A stretch of 64,000 nt of DNA from Prevotella histicola JCM 15637 = DNF00424 (GTDB lineage Bacteria; Bacteroidota; Bacteroidia; Bacteroidales; Bacteroidaceae): assembly GCF_000613925.1 (NCBI RefSeq), contig NZ_BAJX01000012.1, forward strand, positions 18,678-82,677. The letters run 5' to 3'. A program made the position numbers and the translations under genes. A model generated the notes under the pieces. The model was not told the origin of the DNA, did no database searches, and was given only the letters and a program-made list of their open reading frames with translations. Below, in pieces: positions 50,938 through 60,569 of the stretch (position 1 is its first letter; each line of letters begins with the position of its first letter).

Positions 50938-52470
50938 ATGCAAGAATTTGAACTCATCGCCAAGACCTTCATGGGCTTGGAGCAAGTCTTGGCCAAAGAG
51001 CTGACACAATTAGGAGCAAACAACGTACAGATCGGTCGCAGAATGGTATCATTCACTGGCGACAAGGAGATGATGTATAGGGCAAACTTCCAGTTACATA
51101 CCGCTATCCGCGTTCTGAAACCTATCGCACACTTCAAGGCACGCAGTGCTGAAGACATGTATGAGGAGGTGAAGAAGATTGATTGGAGTAAGTATATTCT
51201 GAAGGGAAAGACCTTCTCTGTGGACTCAGTAGTGTACTCAGAAGAATTCACGAACTCACGTTTCGTAACATATAAGGTGAAGGATGCCATCGTTGATCAG
51301 TTCCGTGAGAACACCGGAGAACGCCCAAATATCTCTGTTAGTAACCCAGATATTCGCCTGAACATACACGTTGCTGAAGACAATGCTACCCTTTCACTCG
51401 ACTCAAGTGGGGAATCTCTGCACCGCAGGGGCTACCGTCAGGAAAGCGTAGAGGCTCCTTTGAATGAGGTTCTGGCTGCAGGAATGATTCTAATGACGGG
51501 TTGGAAGGGTGAAACAGACTTCATTGACCCTATGTGTGGGTCTGGTACGCTACCCATTGAGGCTGCTCTCATAGCACGAAACATATCCCCTGGCGTGTTC
51601 CGCAAGGAGTTCGCATTCGAGAAATGGCCTGACTTTGATCAGGATTTGTTCGACAGTATATATAATGATGACTCACAGGAACGTGAGTTTACACACCATA
51701 TCTATGGCTACGACACGGATATGAAAGCTGTCAACACAGCCCGAATGAATGTCGCTGCAGCTGGTTTCTCACGTTATGTGACCATCGAACAGCAGGATTT
51801 CAAGGACTTTACACAGCCAAAAGAGAAGAGTATCATCATCATGAACCCTCCTTATGGCGAGAGAATATCCACTCCTAACCTCCTTGGAACATATAAAATG
51901 ATAGGTGAAAGACTCAAACATGAGTTCATGGGAAACGAAGCTTGGATCCTATCCTACCGTGAAGAGTGCTTCAGACAGATTGGATTGAAGCCCAGTATCA
52001 AGATTCCTGTATACAACGGATCGCTGGAATGTGAGTTCAGACGCTATCAACTCTTTGATGGAAAGATGAAAGAATTCCGCCAAGAGGGCGGCATCATCAA
52101 GACAGAAGAGGAGAAAAAGGAGATGGCACAGAAGCATCGGTTCAAGAAAGAACGCGACTTTAAGAAGCGACTTGACGAGAATGAAGAGAATGCAGAGGCT
52201 GATATACGCTCCTTTACGTTCCATAGTTTAGAGCGAAACAGACTCTCTGGAAGTAAATTCCGTGATGATCGGGGTGGCAGAAAGCCACGCTTCGACCGCA
52301 ATGATGATAGACATGACGACAGACGTAACGGCAAATGGAACAAGGAAGGACGAGACAATCGGCGCTCTTTCAGCCGTGATGACGACCGTAAGTTTGGTGG
52401 CAAACGCTTTGATAAGGCTAACAAACGCGGAGGATTCCGTAACAAAAACATATATCATGATGAAGATTAA
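50938..52470 (+). CDS. THUMP-domain 23S rRNA (guanine-N2) methyltransferase, RlmL-like
   Basis: A 510-residue RNA methyltransferase related to the N-terminal half of E. coli RlmL (m2G2445 of 23S rRNA). It has an N-terminal ferredoxin-like/THUMP region (about 1-155) and a Rossmann domain with the SAM site DPMCGSGTLPIEAALIAR (about 197-214) and catalytic motif IMNPPYGERIS (about 302-312). Unlike the core family it has a long charged tail (about 390-510), Lys/Arg/Asp-rich with many R-D, R-G and G-R steps, probably disordered and RNA-binding. Its last 14 bases overlap the peptidase gene start, implying co-translation. Confidence 0.92.
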   Translation: MQEFELIAKTFMGLEQVLAKELTQLGANNVQIGRRMVSFTGDKEMMYRANFQLHTAIRVLKPIAHFKARSAEDMYEEVKKIDWSKYILKGKTFSVDSVVYSEEFTNSRFVTYKVKDAIVDQFRENTGERPNISVSNPDIRLNIHVAEDNATLSLDSSGESLHRRGYRQESVEAPLNEVLAAGMILMTGWKGETDFIDPMCGSGTLPIEAALIARNISPGVFRKEFAFEKWPDFDQDLFDSIYNDDSQEREFTHHIYGYDTDMKAVNTARMNVAAAGFSRYVTIEQQDFKDFTQPKEKSIIIMNPPYGERISTPNLLGTYKMIGERLKHEFMGNEAWILSYREECFRQIGLKPSIKIPVYNGSLECEFRRYQLFDGKMKEFRQEGGIIKTEEEKKEMAQKHRFKKERDFKKRLDENEENAEADIRSFTFHSLERNRLSGSKFRDDRGGRKPRFDRNDDRHDDRRNGKWNKEGRDNRRSFSRDDDRKFGGKRFDKANKRGGFRNKNIYHDED

Positions 52471-54693
52471 ACCTTTTATTAGTCTCGTAGGGCTCCTTGC
52501 TCTTACGGGACTTTTCAGTCCTACTAATAGTATGGCACAGAAACAATTTACGCTCGAAGACCTGAACTTTGGTGGTAAAAACTTCTACAGTATGCGCCCT
52601 GAGGCACGCTATCTGACGTGGTGGGGCAGCAAGCCTGTGCGCCAGGAGCTTAACAGTTGCTCACTGATTGACCCTGCCAATGGCAAAGAAACAAAACTAT
52701 TCACCCTCGATGACATCAATGAATGGGCTGGTTTGACGGCATCAGAGGATAAGATCCGCCACCTTTACAACGTTGAATTCCCATATGCTGACCGCCCTAT
52801 TGCACTTGTACAGAACGGTCATGAGGATATATTTGTCAACTTCAAGACTCATAAAACAGAGAAGAAACAGGAGCGAAAGCAGAACACACAGGCTCGTGAT
52901 TGGAACCAATCATCGGCGGCAACGGCTTATGTTCTGGATCATCAGCTCTATGTTACCGACCCAAACGGCACAGATCATCAGCTGACAAAGGATGGTTCAC
53001 GTGATATTGTCTATGGACAAAGCGTCCACAGGGATGAGTTTGGTATCAACGGAGGACTCTTCTGGAGTCCGAAAGGCAACCGTCTTGCCTTCTACCGCAT
53101 GGACCAAAGCATGGTTAATGACTATCCACTTGTTGACATTCCAGAGCTTGATTGGAAGCCAGCCAAGGGCGAATCACGTGCTGCAAAGGCTGATCCTATC
53201 AAATATCCTATGGCAGGAGAGACCTCACACAAGGTCACTGTGGGTGTCTATGACCTGTCAACTGGCAAGACAATCTACCTCCAAGCAGGTGATCCTACCG
53301 ACCGTTACTTCACGAATATAGCATGGAGTCCAGATGAGAAGACCATCTATATGTTTGAAGTAAACCGTGATCAGAACGATTGCAGACTGGTTTCTTACGA
53401 TGCAACAACAGGTGCTAAGCTGAAAGAACTGTACCATGAGACGGATGAGAAGTTCGTTGAACCACTTCATCCTATCCAGTTCTTACCATGGAACAAGGAC
53501 CAGTTCATCCTGCAAACTCAGAAGGATGGCTACAATCACATCTATCTTTTCGATAAAGAAGGACGCCAGATCAAACAGTTAACAAGCGGAAAATGGGTTG
53601 TATTAGACGTCTTGGGCTTCAACAAAAAGCTGAAAAGCATCGTCTATGCATCCAGTGAATGCAACCCAATACAGCGTAACACGTGGATGGTTGACGTCAA
53701 TTCGGGCAAGAGAACACTCCTTGACAATGGCAAGGGATACCATTATGCACGCCTCAATGCGGCTGGCGATGCACTGATTGACAGTTACAGCGAGCCTACA
53801 GTGCCCCATGCTTACGAGTTCATCACACTGAACACGAAGCCACAACGCCATCATTATTTCACGGCTCCAGACCCTTGGAAGGGATATAAGGTGCCTGAAT
53901 ACAGCAATGGAACCATCAAAGCAGCTGACGGAACGACCGATCTCTACTGGAGAATGGTGAAACCTGTCGACTTCGACCCTACAAAGAAGTACCCAACAGT
54001 TATCTATGTATATGGCGGACCACATGCTCATAACGTAGATGCAACGTGGCATTGGGGCTCAAGAGGATGGGAAACATACATGGCACAGAAAGGTTATTTA
54101 CTCTTCATATTGGACAACAGAGGCAGTGATAACCGTGGAAAGGCTTTCGAACAGGCTACTTTCCGCCATCTTGGACAACAGGAAATGAAGGATCAGATGG
54201 AAGGTGTGAAGTATCTTAAGTCTCTTCCATACGTTGATCAGAACCGTATTGGCGTACACGGATGGTCCTTTGGCGGTTTCATGACAATCTCTCTTATCAC
54301 CAATTATCCTGATGTCTTCAAGGTAGCAGTGGCTGGTGGACCAGTAATTGACTGGAAATGGTATGAGGTTATGTATGGAGAACGTTACATGGATACCCCA
54401 CAGACCAATCCAGAAGGCTATGCTCAGACCTCTCTTCTGCCCAAGGCTAAGGATCTGAAGGGTAAGCTTCAGATCATCATCGGCTGAATGACCCTGTCGT
54501 AGTACCACAGCATGCCTACTCATTCCTCAAGGCTTGCATCGCAGCTGGTACACAACCCGACTTCTTTGTCTATCCGGGTGAGCCGCATAACATGCGTGGT
54601 CATCAGAGTGTACACCTGCATGACCGTATCACTCAGTACTTCGAGGACTATCTCAAGCCGCTCTCTGCACCTGCAGAAAAGAAGGCTGAATAG
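52457..54693 (+). CDS. Exported prolyl oligopeptidase family (S9B, DPP-IV-like) peptidase, frameshifted
   Basis: About 745 residues when repaired. Start ATG 52457 gives MMKIKPFISLVGLLALTG, a signal peptide cleaved near SMAQ. An N-terminal beta-propeller (about 35-480) precedes the alpha/beta-hydrolase domain. The nucleophile elbow is HGWSFGGFMT (Ser in GWSFGG), with LDNRGSDNRGKAFEQ before it. The Asp and His of the triad are NDPVV and EPHNMRGHQ, which lie after a frame break at about 54478-54485 (reading QIIIG then stop); one added base rejoins them. Read literally the enzyme would be inactive. DPP-IV-type enzymes remove X-Pro dipeptides from peptides, suiting a proteolytic anaerobe. Confidence 0.92.
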
Positions 54694-54706
54694 TCAATCA
54701 AAGACT

Positions 54707-54735
54707 GTCTGGCGGTGTTCCGTACCCCGCCAGAC
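54707..54735. other. Strong hairpin between the S9 peptidase and purD
   Basis: GTCTGGCGG and CCGCCAGAC form a 9-bp perfect stem with an 11-base loop, but no T-run follows (ATTACG). It may stabilise the peptidase mRNA 3' end or act as a weak terminator. Confidence 0.5.
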
Positions 54736-54833
54736 ATTACGAACAAAGACACATCTTAATATTAACAACAATATAACAACCCACGTACAGTAAGCCTGTA
54801 CACCTTCATGTCAGAGGGTTGGGACGACGATTT

Positions 54834-56102
54834 ATGAAAATACTGCTTTTAGGAAGCGGCGGCAGAGAGCACGCCTTAGCATGGAAGATCGCACAAAGTG
54901 CGAAGTGTAGCAAGCTATTCATCGCTCCAGGAAACGCTGGAACGGCTGAAGTTGGCGAGAATATAGCCATTGGTGTAAACGAATTCGACCGTCTCAAGGA
55001 CTTTACCATCAAGGAGAAGGTCGACATGGTGGTCGTTGGACCGGAAGATCCATTGGTAAATGGTATCTATGATGCCTTCAAGGAAGATGCTCGCACAGCC
55101 ACAATCCCTGTCATCGGACCATCGAAAGCAGGTGCTGTATTGGAAGGTTCGAAGGACTTTGCCAAGGCTTTCATGAAGCGACATGGCATTCCTACAGCTG
55201 CTTACGAGACCTTTGACGGTACAACCATCGAAGAAGGAATGCGCTTTTTAGAGACTTTGAAGGCGCCATACGTACTGAAAGCGGACGGACTGGCAGCCGG
55301 AAAGGGCGTTCTTATCCTACCAACTCTGGAAGAGGCAAAGCACGAATTGCGTGAGATGCTGGGTGGAATGTTTGGCAATGCGTCTGCTAAAGTCGTCATA
55401 GAGGAGTTCCTTTCTGGCATAGAATGCTCTGTTTTCGTCCTGACGGATGGTTCTCATTATCAGATTCTGCCTGAGGCTAAGGACTATAAGCGCATCGGTG
55501 AGCATGACACAGGGCTCAACACGGGTGGCATGGGCAGCGTTACTCCCGTTCCTTTTGCCACGAAAGAGTGGATGAAGAAGGTGGAAGACCGCATCATCCG
55601 ACCTACTGTTGAGGGATTGAAAGCCGAGAACATCGATTACAAAGGCTTCATTTTCTTCGGTCTTATCAATGTAGAAGGCGAGCCAATGGTCATCGAATAC
55701 AACTGTCGCATGGGCGATCCGGAGACAGAAAGCGTCATGCTCCGCCTGAAGAGCGACCTTGTCGACCTCTTCGAAGGGGTTGCAGAAGGCAATCTCAACG
55801 ACCGGAAGGTGGAATTCGACAGTCGTTCTGCCGTCTGTGTGATGCTCGTCAGCGGTGGTTACCCAGAGAAATACGCCAAGGGTTACCCCATCACTGGCAT
55901 TGAAAACGTAACAGATTCCGTTGTCTTCCATAGTGGCACAGCTCTCAAAGACGGTAACATTGTCACCGCAGGAGGGCGTGTCATCGCCGTTTCTTCCTAT
56001 GGAAGCAACAAAGAAGAGGCACTGAGCAAGAGCTTTGATGCCGCACAGAAGATTGATTTTAAGGATAAATACTTCAGAAGAGACATTGGTCAGGACCTAT
56101 AG
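54834..56102 (+). CDS. purD: Phosphoribosylamine-glycine ligase (GAR synthetase)
   Basis: A 422-residue ATP-grasp enzyme of purine synthesis that joins glycine to phosphoribosylamine. The N-terminal [20 protein letters not shown], central ATP-grasp loop [14 protein letters not shown] and the later [17 protein letters not shown] are all textbook for PurD. The start is ATG 54834; a TTG five codons upstream (54819) is less likely. Length is normal and the frame is intact. No other purine gene is adjacent. Confidence 0.97.
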   Translation: MKILLLGSGGREHALAWKIAQSAKCSKLFIAPGNAGTAEVGENIAIGVNEFDRLKDFTIKEKVDMVVVGPEDPLVNGIYDAFKEDARTATIPVIGPSKAGAVLEGSKDFAKAFMKRHGIPTAAYETFDGTTIEEGMRFLETLKAPYVLKADGLAAGKGVLILPTLEEAKHELREMLGGMFGNASAKVVIEEFLSGIECSVFVLTDGSHYQILPEAKDYKRIGEHDTGLNTGGMGSVTPVPFATKEWMKKVEDRIIRPTVEGLKAENIDYKGFIFFGLINVEGEPMVIEYNCRMGDPETESVMLRLKSDLVDLFEGVAEGNLNDRKVEFDSRSAVCVMLVSGGYPEKYAKGYPITGIENVTDSVVFHSGTALKDGNIVTAGGRVIAVSSYGSNKEEALSKSFDAAQKIDFKDKYFRRDIGQDL

Positions 56103-56120
56103 AGAGTGCTCTCTGACTAC

Positions 56121-56180
56121 GGGATGGGCACACTGCTGAGGGTCTGCAGAGGCAGATGACACCGTGAGCAGCCACATCCC
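56121..56180 (+). promoter_or_regulatory. Structured leader upstream of the membrane protein
   Basis: GGGATG pairs with CATCCC, GG with CC, and CTGCT with AGCAG, making an interrupted stem of about 13 pairs. An inner hairpin, TCTGC-AGAG-GCAGA, sits at 56143-56156. The structure ends 10 bases before the ATG at 56191. It matches no riboswitch class that I recognise. Confidence 0.45.
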
Positions 56181-56190
56181 GCTTACGATT

Positions 56191-57134
56191 ATGCAAAAGA
56201 AAAGAATACAAAACAGGATATCCGAAAGCCGTTGGACACTATCCATAGTAGTGTCAACGGCTTTTATTGTTTGGTTAATAGCGGCATTACACACCCGAAA
56301 CGTCGTCCTATCAGGCGGCACTGCGCTCCTTTCAACCTATCTGATGGTGGAGTTGAACAATGCCAATGCCCTCATCCGCATCTATAGCAGGATGGTTTCT
56401 TGTGCCTTTGCTGTAATGGCAACCATACCCGTCTTCCTGTTTCCGTCCCACCAGATGGCGTTTGTCATGCTCGGATTCGTTGGGTTTTACACCCTCGCCT
56501 TCCGTTCTTACCAGGACATTCAGTCTCCCGGACACACGTTTTATGCCTTCCTTTGTATCGGGGCGGCAAGCATTGAATGGGTACAAGTGCTTTTCTTCCT
56601 CCCCTTCCTGTGCTTATCATGCGTGTAAACCTGCTCTCGATGAGTCTTCGGAACTTCGTTGCATCCCTCTTAGGCATCATTCTTCCCTATTGGTTCTACA
56701 CCGCTTACCTTGCCATGAGGGGCGACCTGATGACCTTCATAGACCATTTCTGCGAGCTGGCAGTGTTCGGTAATCCCTTCGACCTAACCATACTGACACC
56801 CAACAGGATAATACTCTTGGTTTATGTGTTGCTTTGTGGACTGATAGGTATCATCCATTTCCTCGACCAGAAGCGAAGTGACAGTATCCGAACCCGACTC
56901 TTTTATCAGGTTTTCATCAATATCTTCCTTATTGCAACAGCCTTTCTTTTCCTGCAACCACAGCATTATGATGCCCTTATCGGCGTACTGATTGTTGCCG
57001 CGGCACCTCTCATAGCCCATTTCTTTGCACTGACACACGGAAGGATAACAAACTGGATGTTCAAGATTCTATCAGTCTCTGCCATCCTCATAACGCTCTA
57101 TAACTTATGGATTTTCTTACACACATCCTTTTAG
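56191..57134 (+). CDS. Multi-pass membrane protein of unknown function, frameshifted
   Basis: About 314 residues when repaired. It starts MQKKRIQNRISESRWTLSIV at ATG 56191; a GTG at 56164 would add nine residues but overlaps the leader structure. Eight or nine hydrophobic segments cover almost the whole chain (for example about 18-38, 45-60, 72-90, 100-115). The middle carries LIMRVNLLSMSLRNFVASLLG. The frame shifts between about 56592 and 56610, in a C- and T-rich tract; one added base joins the halves. I do not recognise the family with confidence; it resembles uncharacterised Bacteroidales inner-membrane proteins beside purD. Its end overlaps the next gene by 28 bases. Confidence 0.75.
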
Positions 57135-57559
57135 ACTACGGCTATTGGGGTATGTTTCTCTCGGCTTTGCTTGCCGGAAGTGTACTCCCTTTCAGCAGTG
57201 AGGTGGTATTGGTGGGTCTGATAGCAAGCGGACTCGACCCCGTTCTCCTGCTCATCTATGGTACAACGGGTAATGTCTTGGGCGGCTTAATCAACTATGG
57301 TTTAGGCAGAATGGGCAAGTTGGAGTGGTTACAACGTTACTTCCATGTGAGTCAGAAGTCGCTTGATCGTGCCCAACGGTTCATGTCGGGCCGTGGCTCA
57401 TGGATGGGATTCTTTGCTTTTCTGCCCATCATCGGTAGTGCTATCACCGTCGTTTTGGGTTTGACACGTGCCAATATCGTCATCACCATCCTCAGTATGA
57501 CCATCGGAAAAGCCATCCGTTACGCCATCATCATATGGGGTACAGGCATTTTTACATGA
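57107..57559 (+). CDS. YqaA/DedA-like (VTT domain) membrane protein
   Basis: A 150-residue integral membrane protein of the SNARE-associated/VTT group, YqaA branch. It has four or five hydrophobic segments and the conserved glycine-rich re-entrant part TTGNVLGGLINYGLGRMGK (about 55-73) followed by GRGSWMGFFAFLPIIGSAI. VTT proteins act in lipid scrambling, with DedA members transporting undecaprenyl phosphate; the YqaA branch is not well defined. It overlaps the upstream membrane-protein gene by 28 bases, a likely operon. Confidence 0.85.
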   Translation: MDFLTHILLDYGYWGMFLSALLAGSVLPFSSEVVLVGLIASGLDPVLLLIYGTTGNVLGGLINYGLGRMGKLEWLQRYFHVSQKSLDRAQRFMSGRGSWMGFFAFLPIIGSAITVVLGLTRANIVITILSMTIGKAIRYAIIIWGTGIFT

Positions 57560-57568
57560 CACATTGCA

Positions 57569-57634
57569 CGTGTTTTCATCATAGAACCAGCGTGTTTACA
57601 CGACATAACCAACTTGGTTACATCCTATAAAGAG
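57569..57634. repeat. Three-unit degenerate 22-bp array
   Basis: CGTGTTTTCA at 57569, CGTGTTTACA at 57591 and CTTGGTTACA at 57613 lie exactly 22 bp apart. It begins 10 bases past the YqaA stop codon. Confidence 0.55.
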
Positions 57635-57771
57635 TAATTGGGCACACCGTTTTGCCTTTTTACTCTTTTATTTTTTACCCTTCAAAGCAGCTTTTTACCG
57701 TTTTTCGCGTTTACCTTTTTTTCTTCCGAATTGCTTTTTTATCTTTCTATATGTTCAAATTAGAAGTCTGA

Positions 57772-57870
57772 GTTGACGTGTTTACAAGTTGATAAGCAGA
57801 CGAGTTATGTGCTCAGTTGACGTATTCACAAATTGACAAACAGACTATCTAAATGTGATAAGCCAATAGT
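57772..57870. repeat. 44-bp (2 x 22) degenerate repeat
   Basis: GTTGACGTGTTTACAAGTTGA at 57772 recurs as GTTGACGTATTCACAAATTGA at 57816, 44 bp on; the intervening parts AAGCAGAC and AAACAGAC also match. T-rich DNA at 57640-57760 shows no gene. Confidence 0.6.
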
Positions 57871-58010
57871 TTGGATTCTAATCTTTTGACTTTTGCGAAT
57901 GGATAAATACCCTATAACTCCGTCTTCTCCACCCTTCTATATCCCCAACACACATCATTCCGTTTCCCGCCAGGTACATCCCCTCCTTTCTTATCCCACC
58001 GTTTCCTCTC

Positions 58011-58042
58011 ACATCCCCTCCTTCGGAGGGGGTTGGGGAGGC
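58011..58042. repeat. CCCCTCC-hairpin dispersed repeat, copy 2
   Basis: CATCCCCTCCTTCGGAGGGG then GTTGGGGAGGC, matching 49006-49037 at all but a few bases. A truncated third relative, CATCCCCTCCTTT, lies about 34 bases upstream near 57978. Confidence 0.8.
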
Positions 58043-58075
58043 TTTATTTGTAAAGTTCTTTCCCTTTCGTTTCCC

Positions 58076-58224
58076 CATCTACGCCCTTTTGCCTTCTAAA
58101 AGACGCCCTTTTACATTGCAAAAGGGCATCTTTTGATGTGTAAAAGGGCATGTTTTGCAGCGCAAAAGGGCACCTTTTACAAGCCTCTTTATAACCCCTT
58201 GACATCTTGAAGGTTACAAAGACG
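58076..58224. repeat. AAAAG-(GGCRY)-CTTTT intergenic array, copy 6
   Basis: Units at 58076, 58098, 58120, 58142 and 58164, step 22. The first two have RYGCC cores (AAAAGACGCCCTTTT), the last three GGCRY. The closing flank TTTATAACCCCTTG ... AAGGTTACAAAGACG resembles copies 1 and 3. It lies 270 bases before a GH25 gene. Confidence 0.9.
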
Positions 58225-58478
58225 ATTTCTCACGATTATCCTTCATTTTGCAATCATCACCCTTCTGATATTTGTAAGGTTATTTCATCACGGATAACAA
58301 ATAACCATTCAGCCGCATTTAATCACTCTTCCCCCACGCTCTTCCCTACGGAAACAGAGGCAAAAAAGCACATATTCCCGTCGCCCCCGACCCACCCTAT
58401 TCATGAAGAAGAGGCTGCCAGTGACTTAAAAAAACCAAATATAACCACCTTTACTACTTCTATTTCAATAGAAATCAG

Positions 58479-58486
58479 TAACTTTG
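58479..58486 (+). promoter_or_regulatory. -7 box of the second GH25 gene
   Basis: TAACTTTG followed by CA, in the standard context. The ATG is only five bases further on (58492), so the mRNA would be leaderless if this box is used. The -33 half is weak. Confidence 0.5.
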
Positions 58487-58491
58487 CATGT

Positions 58492-59199
58492 ATGAAGATT
58501 AAATATATATTAATTATCATAACTTGTCTACTCACATTCAACAACGCAAAGGCACAATACAACATACAATGTGAAGACACCTGCAGCCATATCCACGGAC
58601 TGGATATGAGTCATTATCAGGGTGATGTATGGTGGGAGACTGTGGCTCAAAACAGCAACCATAAGCTTAATTACGTATATCTGAAAGCTTCAGAAGGAGG
58701 CTCAAGAATCGACCAACGTTACCTTGATAACATCGAGGCAGCACAACGATACGGTATGAACGTGGGTTCATACCACTTCTATCGGCCTGCTCAGCCACAG
58801 GCAGAACAGCTTAGGAACTTCCGCATGCAGTGCCGTCCGCAGGATCAAGACCTCATTCCTATGGTCGACATAGAGACAACGGGCGGACTAAGCAGGGAGG
58901 ACTTACGAGACAGTCTGCAGAAATTCCTCGTGCTCATGACGCAGGAATACGGTGTACGACCGCTCGTTTACACTTACACGAACTTCTATGACCGATACCT
59001 CAGTGGGGCATTGGACGGATATAAACTATTCATTGCGCAGTACACAACACGCGAACCCGTGCTGCAGGACGGCAGAGACATCTTTGCATGGCAGTACACC
59101 GGAAAAGGCAGAATCAACGGTGTGAACGGCTATGTGGACAAGAGCCGACTCATGGGAAAGCACAGTATGCGCGAACTAAGATACCGACGACGGCGATAA
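58492..59199 (+). CDS. GH25 family lysozyme, second copy
   Basis: A 235-residue secreted GH25 muramidase. The start is ATG 58492 (MKIKYILIIITCLLTFNNAK, cleavage before AQ); a longer open frame from 58207 runs through the repeat element and is not plausible. Motifs are HGLDMSHYQGDVWW (Asp in GLDMSH), YVYLKASEGG, YGMNVGSYHFYRP, catalytic IPMVDIET and FAWQYTGKG. It shares the fold and most motifs with the 49087 gene but differs widely in between, so the two are old paralogues. The ends differ: this copy closes YVDKSRLMG where the first has HVDLDRFMSG. The zinc-ribbon gene follows 67 bases later. Confidence 0.93.
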   Translation: MKIKYILIIITCLLTFNNAKAQYNIQCEDTCSHIHGLDMSHYQGDVWWETVAQNSNHKLNYVYLKASEGGSRIDQRYLDNIEAAQRYGMNVGSYHFYRPAQPQAEQLRNFRMQCRPQDQDLIPMVDIETTGGLSREDLRDSLQKFLVLMTQEYGVRPLVYTYTNFYDRYLSGALDGYKLFIAQYTTREPVLQDGRDIFAWQYTGKGRINGVNGYVDKSRLMGKHSMRELRYRRRR

Positions 59200-59266
59200 G
59201 ACACGCCGTCTGGCATCATCAGACTTTTTTAACCATCACACTAACGAATAAGATACTCTAAAGAAA

Positions 59267-60553
59267 ATGATAATTAAATGTCCTGAATGTGGCCATCAAG
59301 TGAGCGATAAGGCACCTGTATGCCCAAGCTGTGGCGTAGAGATTGCCGGACATCTCATCAAATGTTCCAACTGTGGAGAGCTCTATCTCAAGGAGGAAGG
59401 GATGTGTCCGAACTGCCACCATACGGAGACAGGGCACCATGACATGGGGTCAGCTTCACAGGAAGAGCCCATGCAGAAACCCGTAGAACCAGCTGATTCA
59501 ACTGAAGAACAGATACCAATGGAGGTCGTAATGACCGAACCAACGGACAACGAAGAGGCTCCCCAGAAGGAGAATGAAGACGAGGAAGAGACGGTGGATG
59601 CCGACTTCATCATGGACGATAACGCCGATGAGGAGGTCATAGCAGCTGCTGAAAGAGTCGTAAAGAACCATGACGACGACGAAAAACAGAAGCAACAGAA
59701 ACGCAGTCACAGCTCGCTTGCCATCTCACTGCTCATCGCTATCATCACGGCAGGTATACTGTTGTTCCTCTATAATCAGGGAGTTAACAAGAACAGAACC
59801 AACGAAGAGCAGGATGCTTACGCACAGGCGATTGGCAGTAATGAACCAACCGTGTTGCAGGATTACCTGGAAAACAATCCTGATGCACCGAAAACGCATC
59901 GTGACAGTATCTCTGCACGGTTGAATTCGCTACAGAATGACACGCAGGAGTGGACAAGCATGATGACAAGTAACTCTAAGGAGGCTTATCAGGAATATCT
60001 CTCCAAGCACCCTAACACGCCTCATCGCAAGGAATTACTTGCTAAGATTGACGAGATTGACTGGGCTGCTGCAGTGGCAAAGGGCAGCGAAGACGCTTTC
60101 TTAGGCTATAAAGCACAACATCCAAATGGTGCACATAGCAAGGAAGCAGACGAGAAACTGAAGGTTTTGCTTGTACATACGGCAACAGAAGGTGACAAAT
60201 CAAAGGCGGTTAGCGTGCTGCGCCAGTTGTTGCAGGGTATGAACAGCAAGAGCAGTGATAAGATTGCAGGGGCTGTAGCATCACAACTGAACTTCTTAGG
60301 AGCAGGTGGTGCAACGGCAAAAGATATTCAGAAGTATATGAAAGACAAACTTTACCAGGCTGATGTGAAGACCATTAACTGGCATCTGGGCTCACCTGCT
60401 GAAGTAACAAAGGAGGGTGACAACGACGAAGAGCTGAAGGTAAAGGTTCCTGCAACGCTGGATATCGACCGTCAAGGTGGTAAGTCGAAACGCAATTATG
60501 TTATCTCTGCTACGATCAAGGGCAACAGAATAACACAAGTAAACTGGCGTTAA
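59267..60553 (+). CDS. Double zinc-ribbon membrane protein
   Basis: A 428-residue protein. Two zinc ribbons open it: CPECGH...CPSCG (Cys5, 8, 19, 22) and CSNCGE...CPNCH (Cys33, 36, 47, 50). Then a long acidic, disordered linker (about 55-145), one transmembrane helix (about 149-169), and a soluble domain on the other side. That domain contains two or three short helical repeats with a Y-L-x(2)-N/H-P signature (LQDYLENNPDAP, YQEYLSKHPNTP, FLGYKAQHPNGA) and a C-terminal beta-like domain. The ribbons would face the cytoplasm. The layout resembles sensors or scaffold proteins, but I do not recognise a specific family. The next gene starts 16 bases later. Confidence 0.82.
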   Translation: MIIKCPECGHQVSDKAPVCPSCGVEIAGHLIKCSNCGELYLKEEGMCPNCHHTETGHHDMGSASQEEPMQKPVEPADSTEEQIPMEVVMTEPTDNEEAPQKENEDEEETVDADFIMDDNADEEVIAAAERVVKNHDDDEKQKQQKRSHSSLAISLLIAIITAGILLFLYNQGVNKNRTNEEQDAYAQAIGSNEPTVLQDYLENNPDAPKTHRDSISARLNSLQNDTQEWTSMMTSNSKEAYQEYLSKHPNTPHRKELLAKIDEIDWAAAVAKGSEDAFLGYKAQHPNGAHSKEADEKLKVLLVHTATEGDKSKAVSVLRQLLQGMNSKSSDKIAGAVASQLNFLGAGGATAKDIQKYMKDKLYQADVKTINWHLGSPAEVTKEGDNDEELKVKVPATLDIDRQGGKSKRNYVISATIKGNRITQVNWR

Positions 60554-60569
60554 GGGCTTACACAATCGT

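Noticed and set aside
56191..57134. Programmed frameshifting in the membrane-protein gene
   Set aside because: There is no classic slippery heptamer with a downstream pseudoknot, and nine other genes show the same kind of loss, so a sequence error is the simpler reading.
58207..58491. Upstream extension of the second GH25 gene
   Set aside because: It would start inside the AAAAG array flank and place 95 low-complexity residues before a normal signal peptide.
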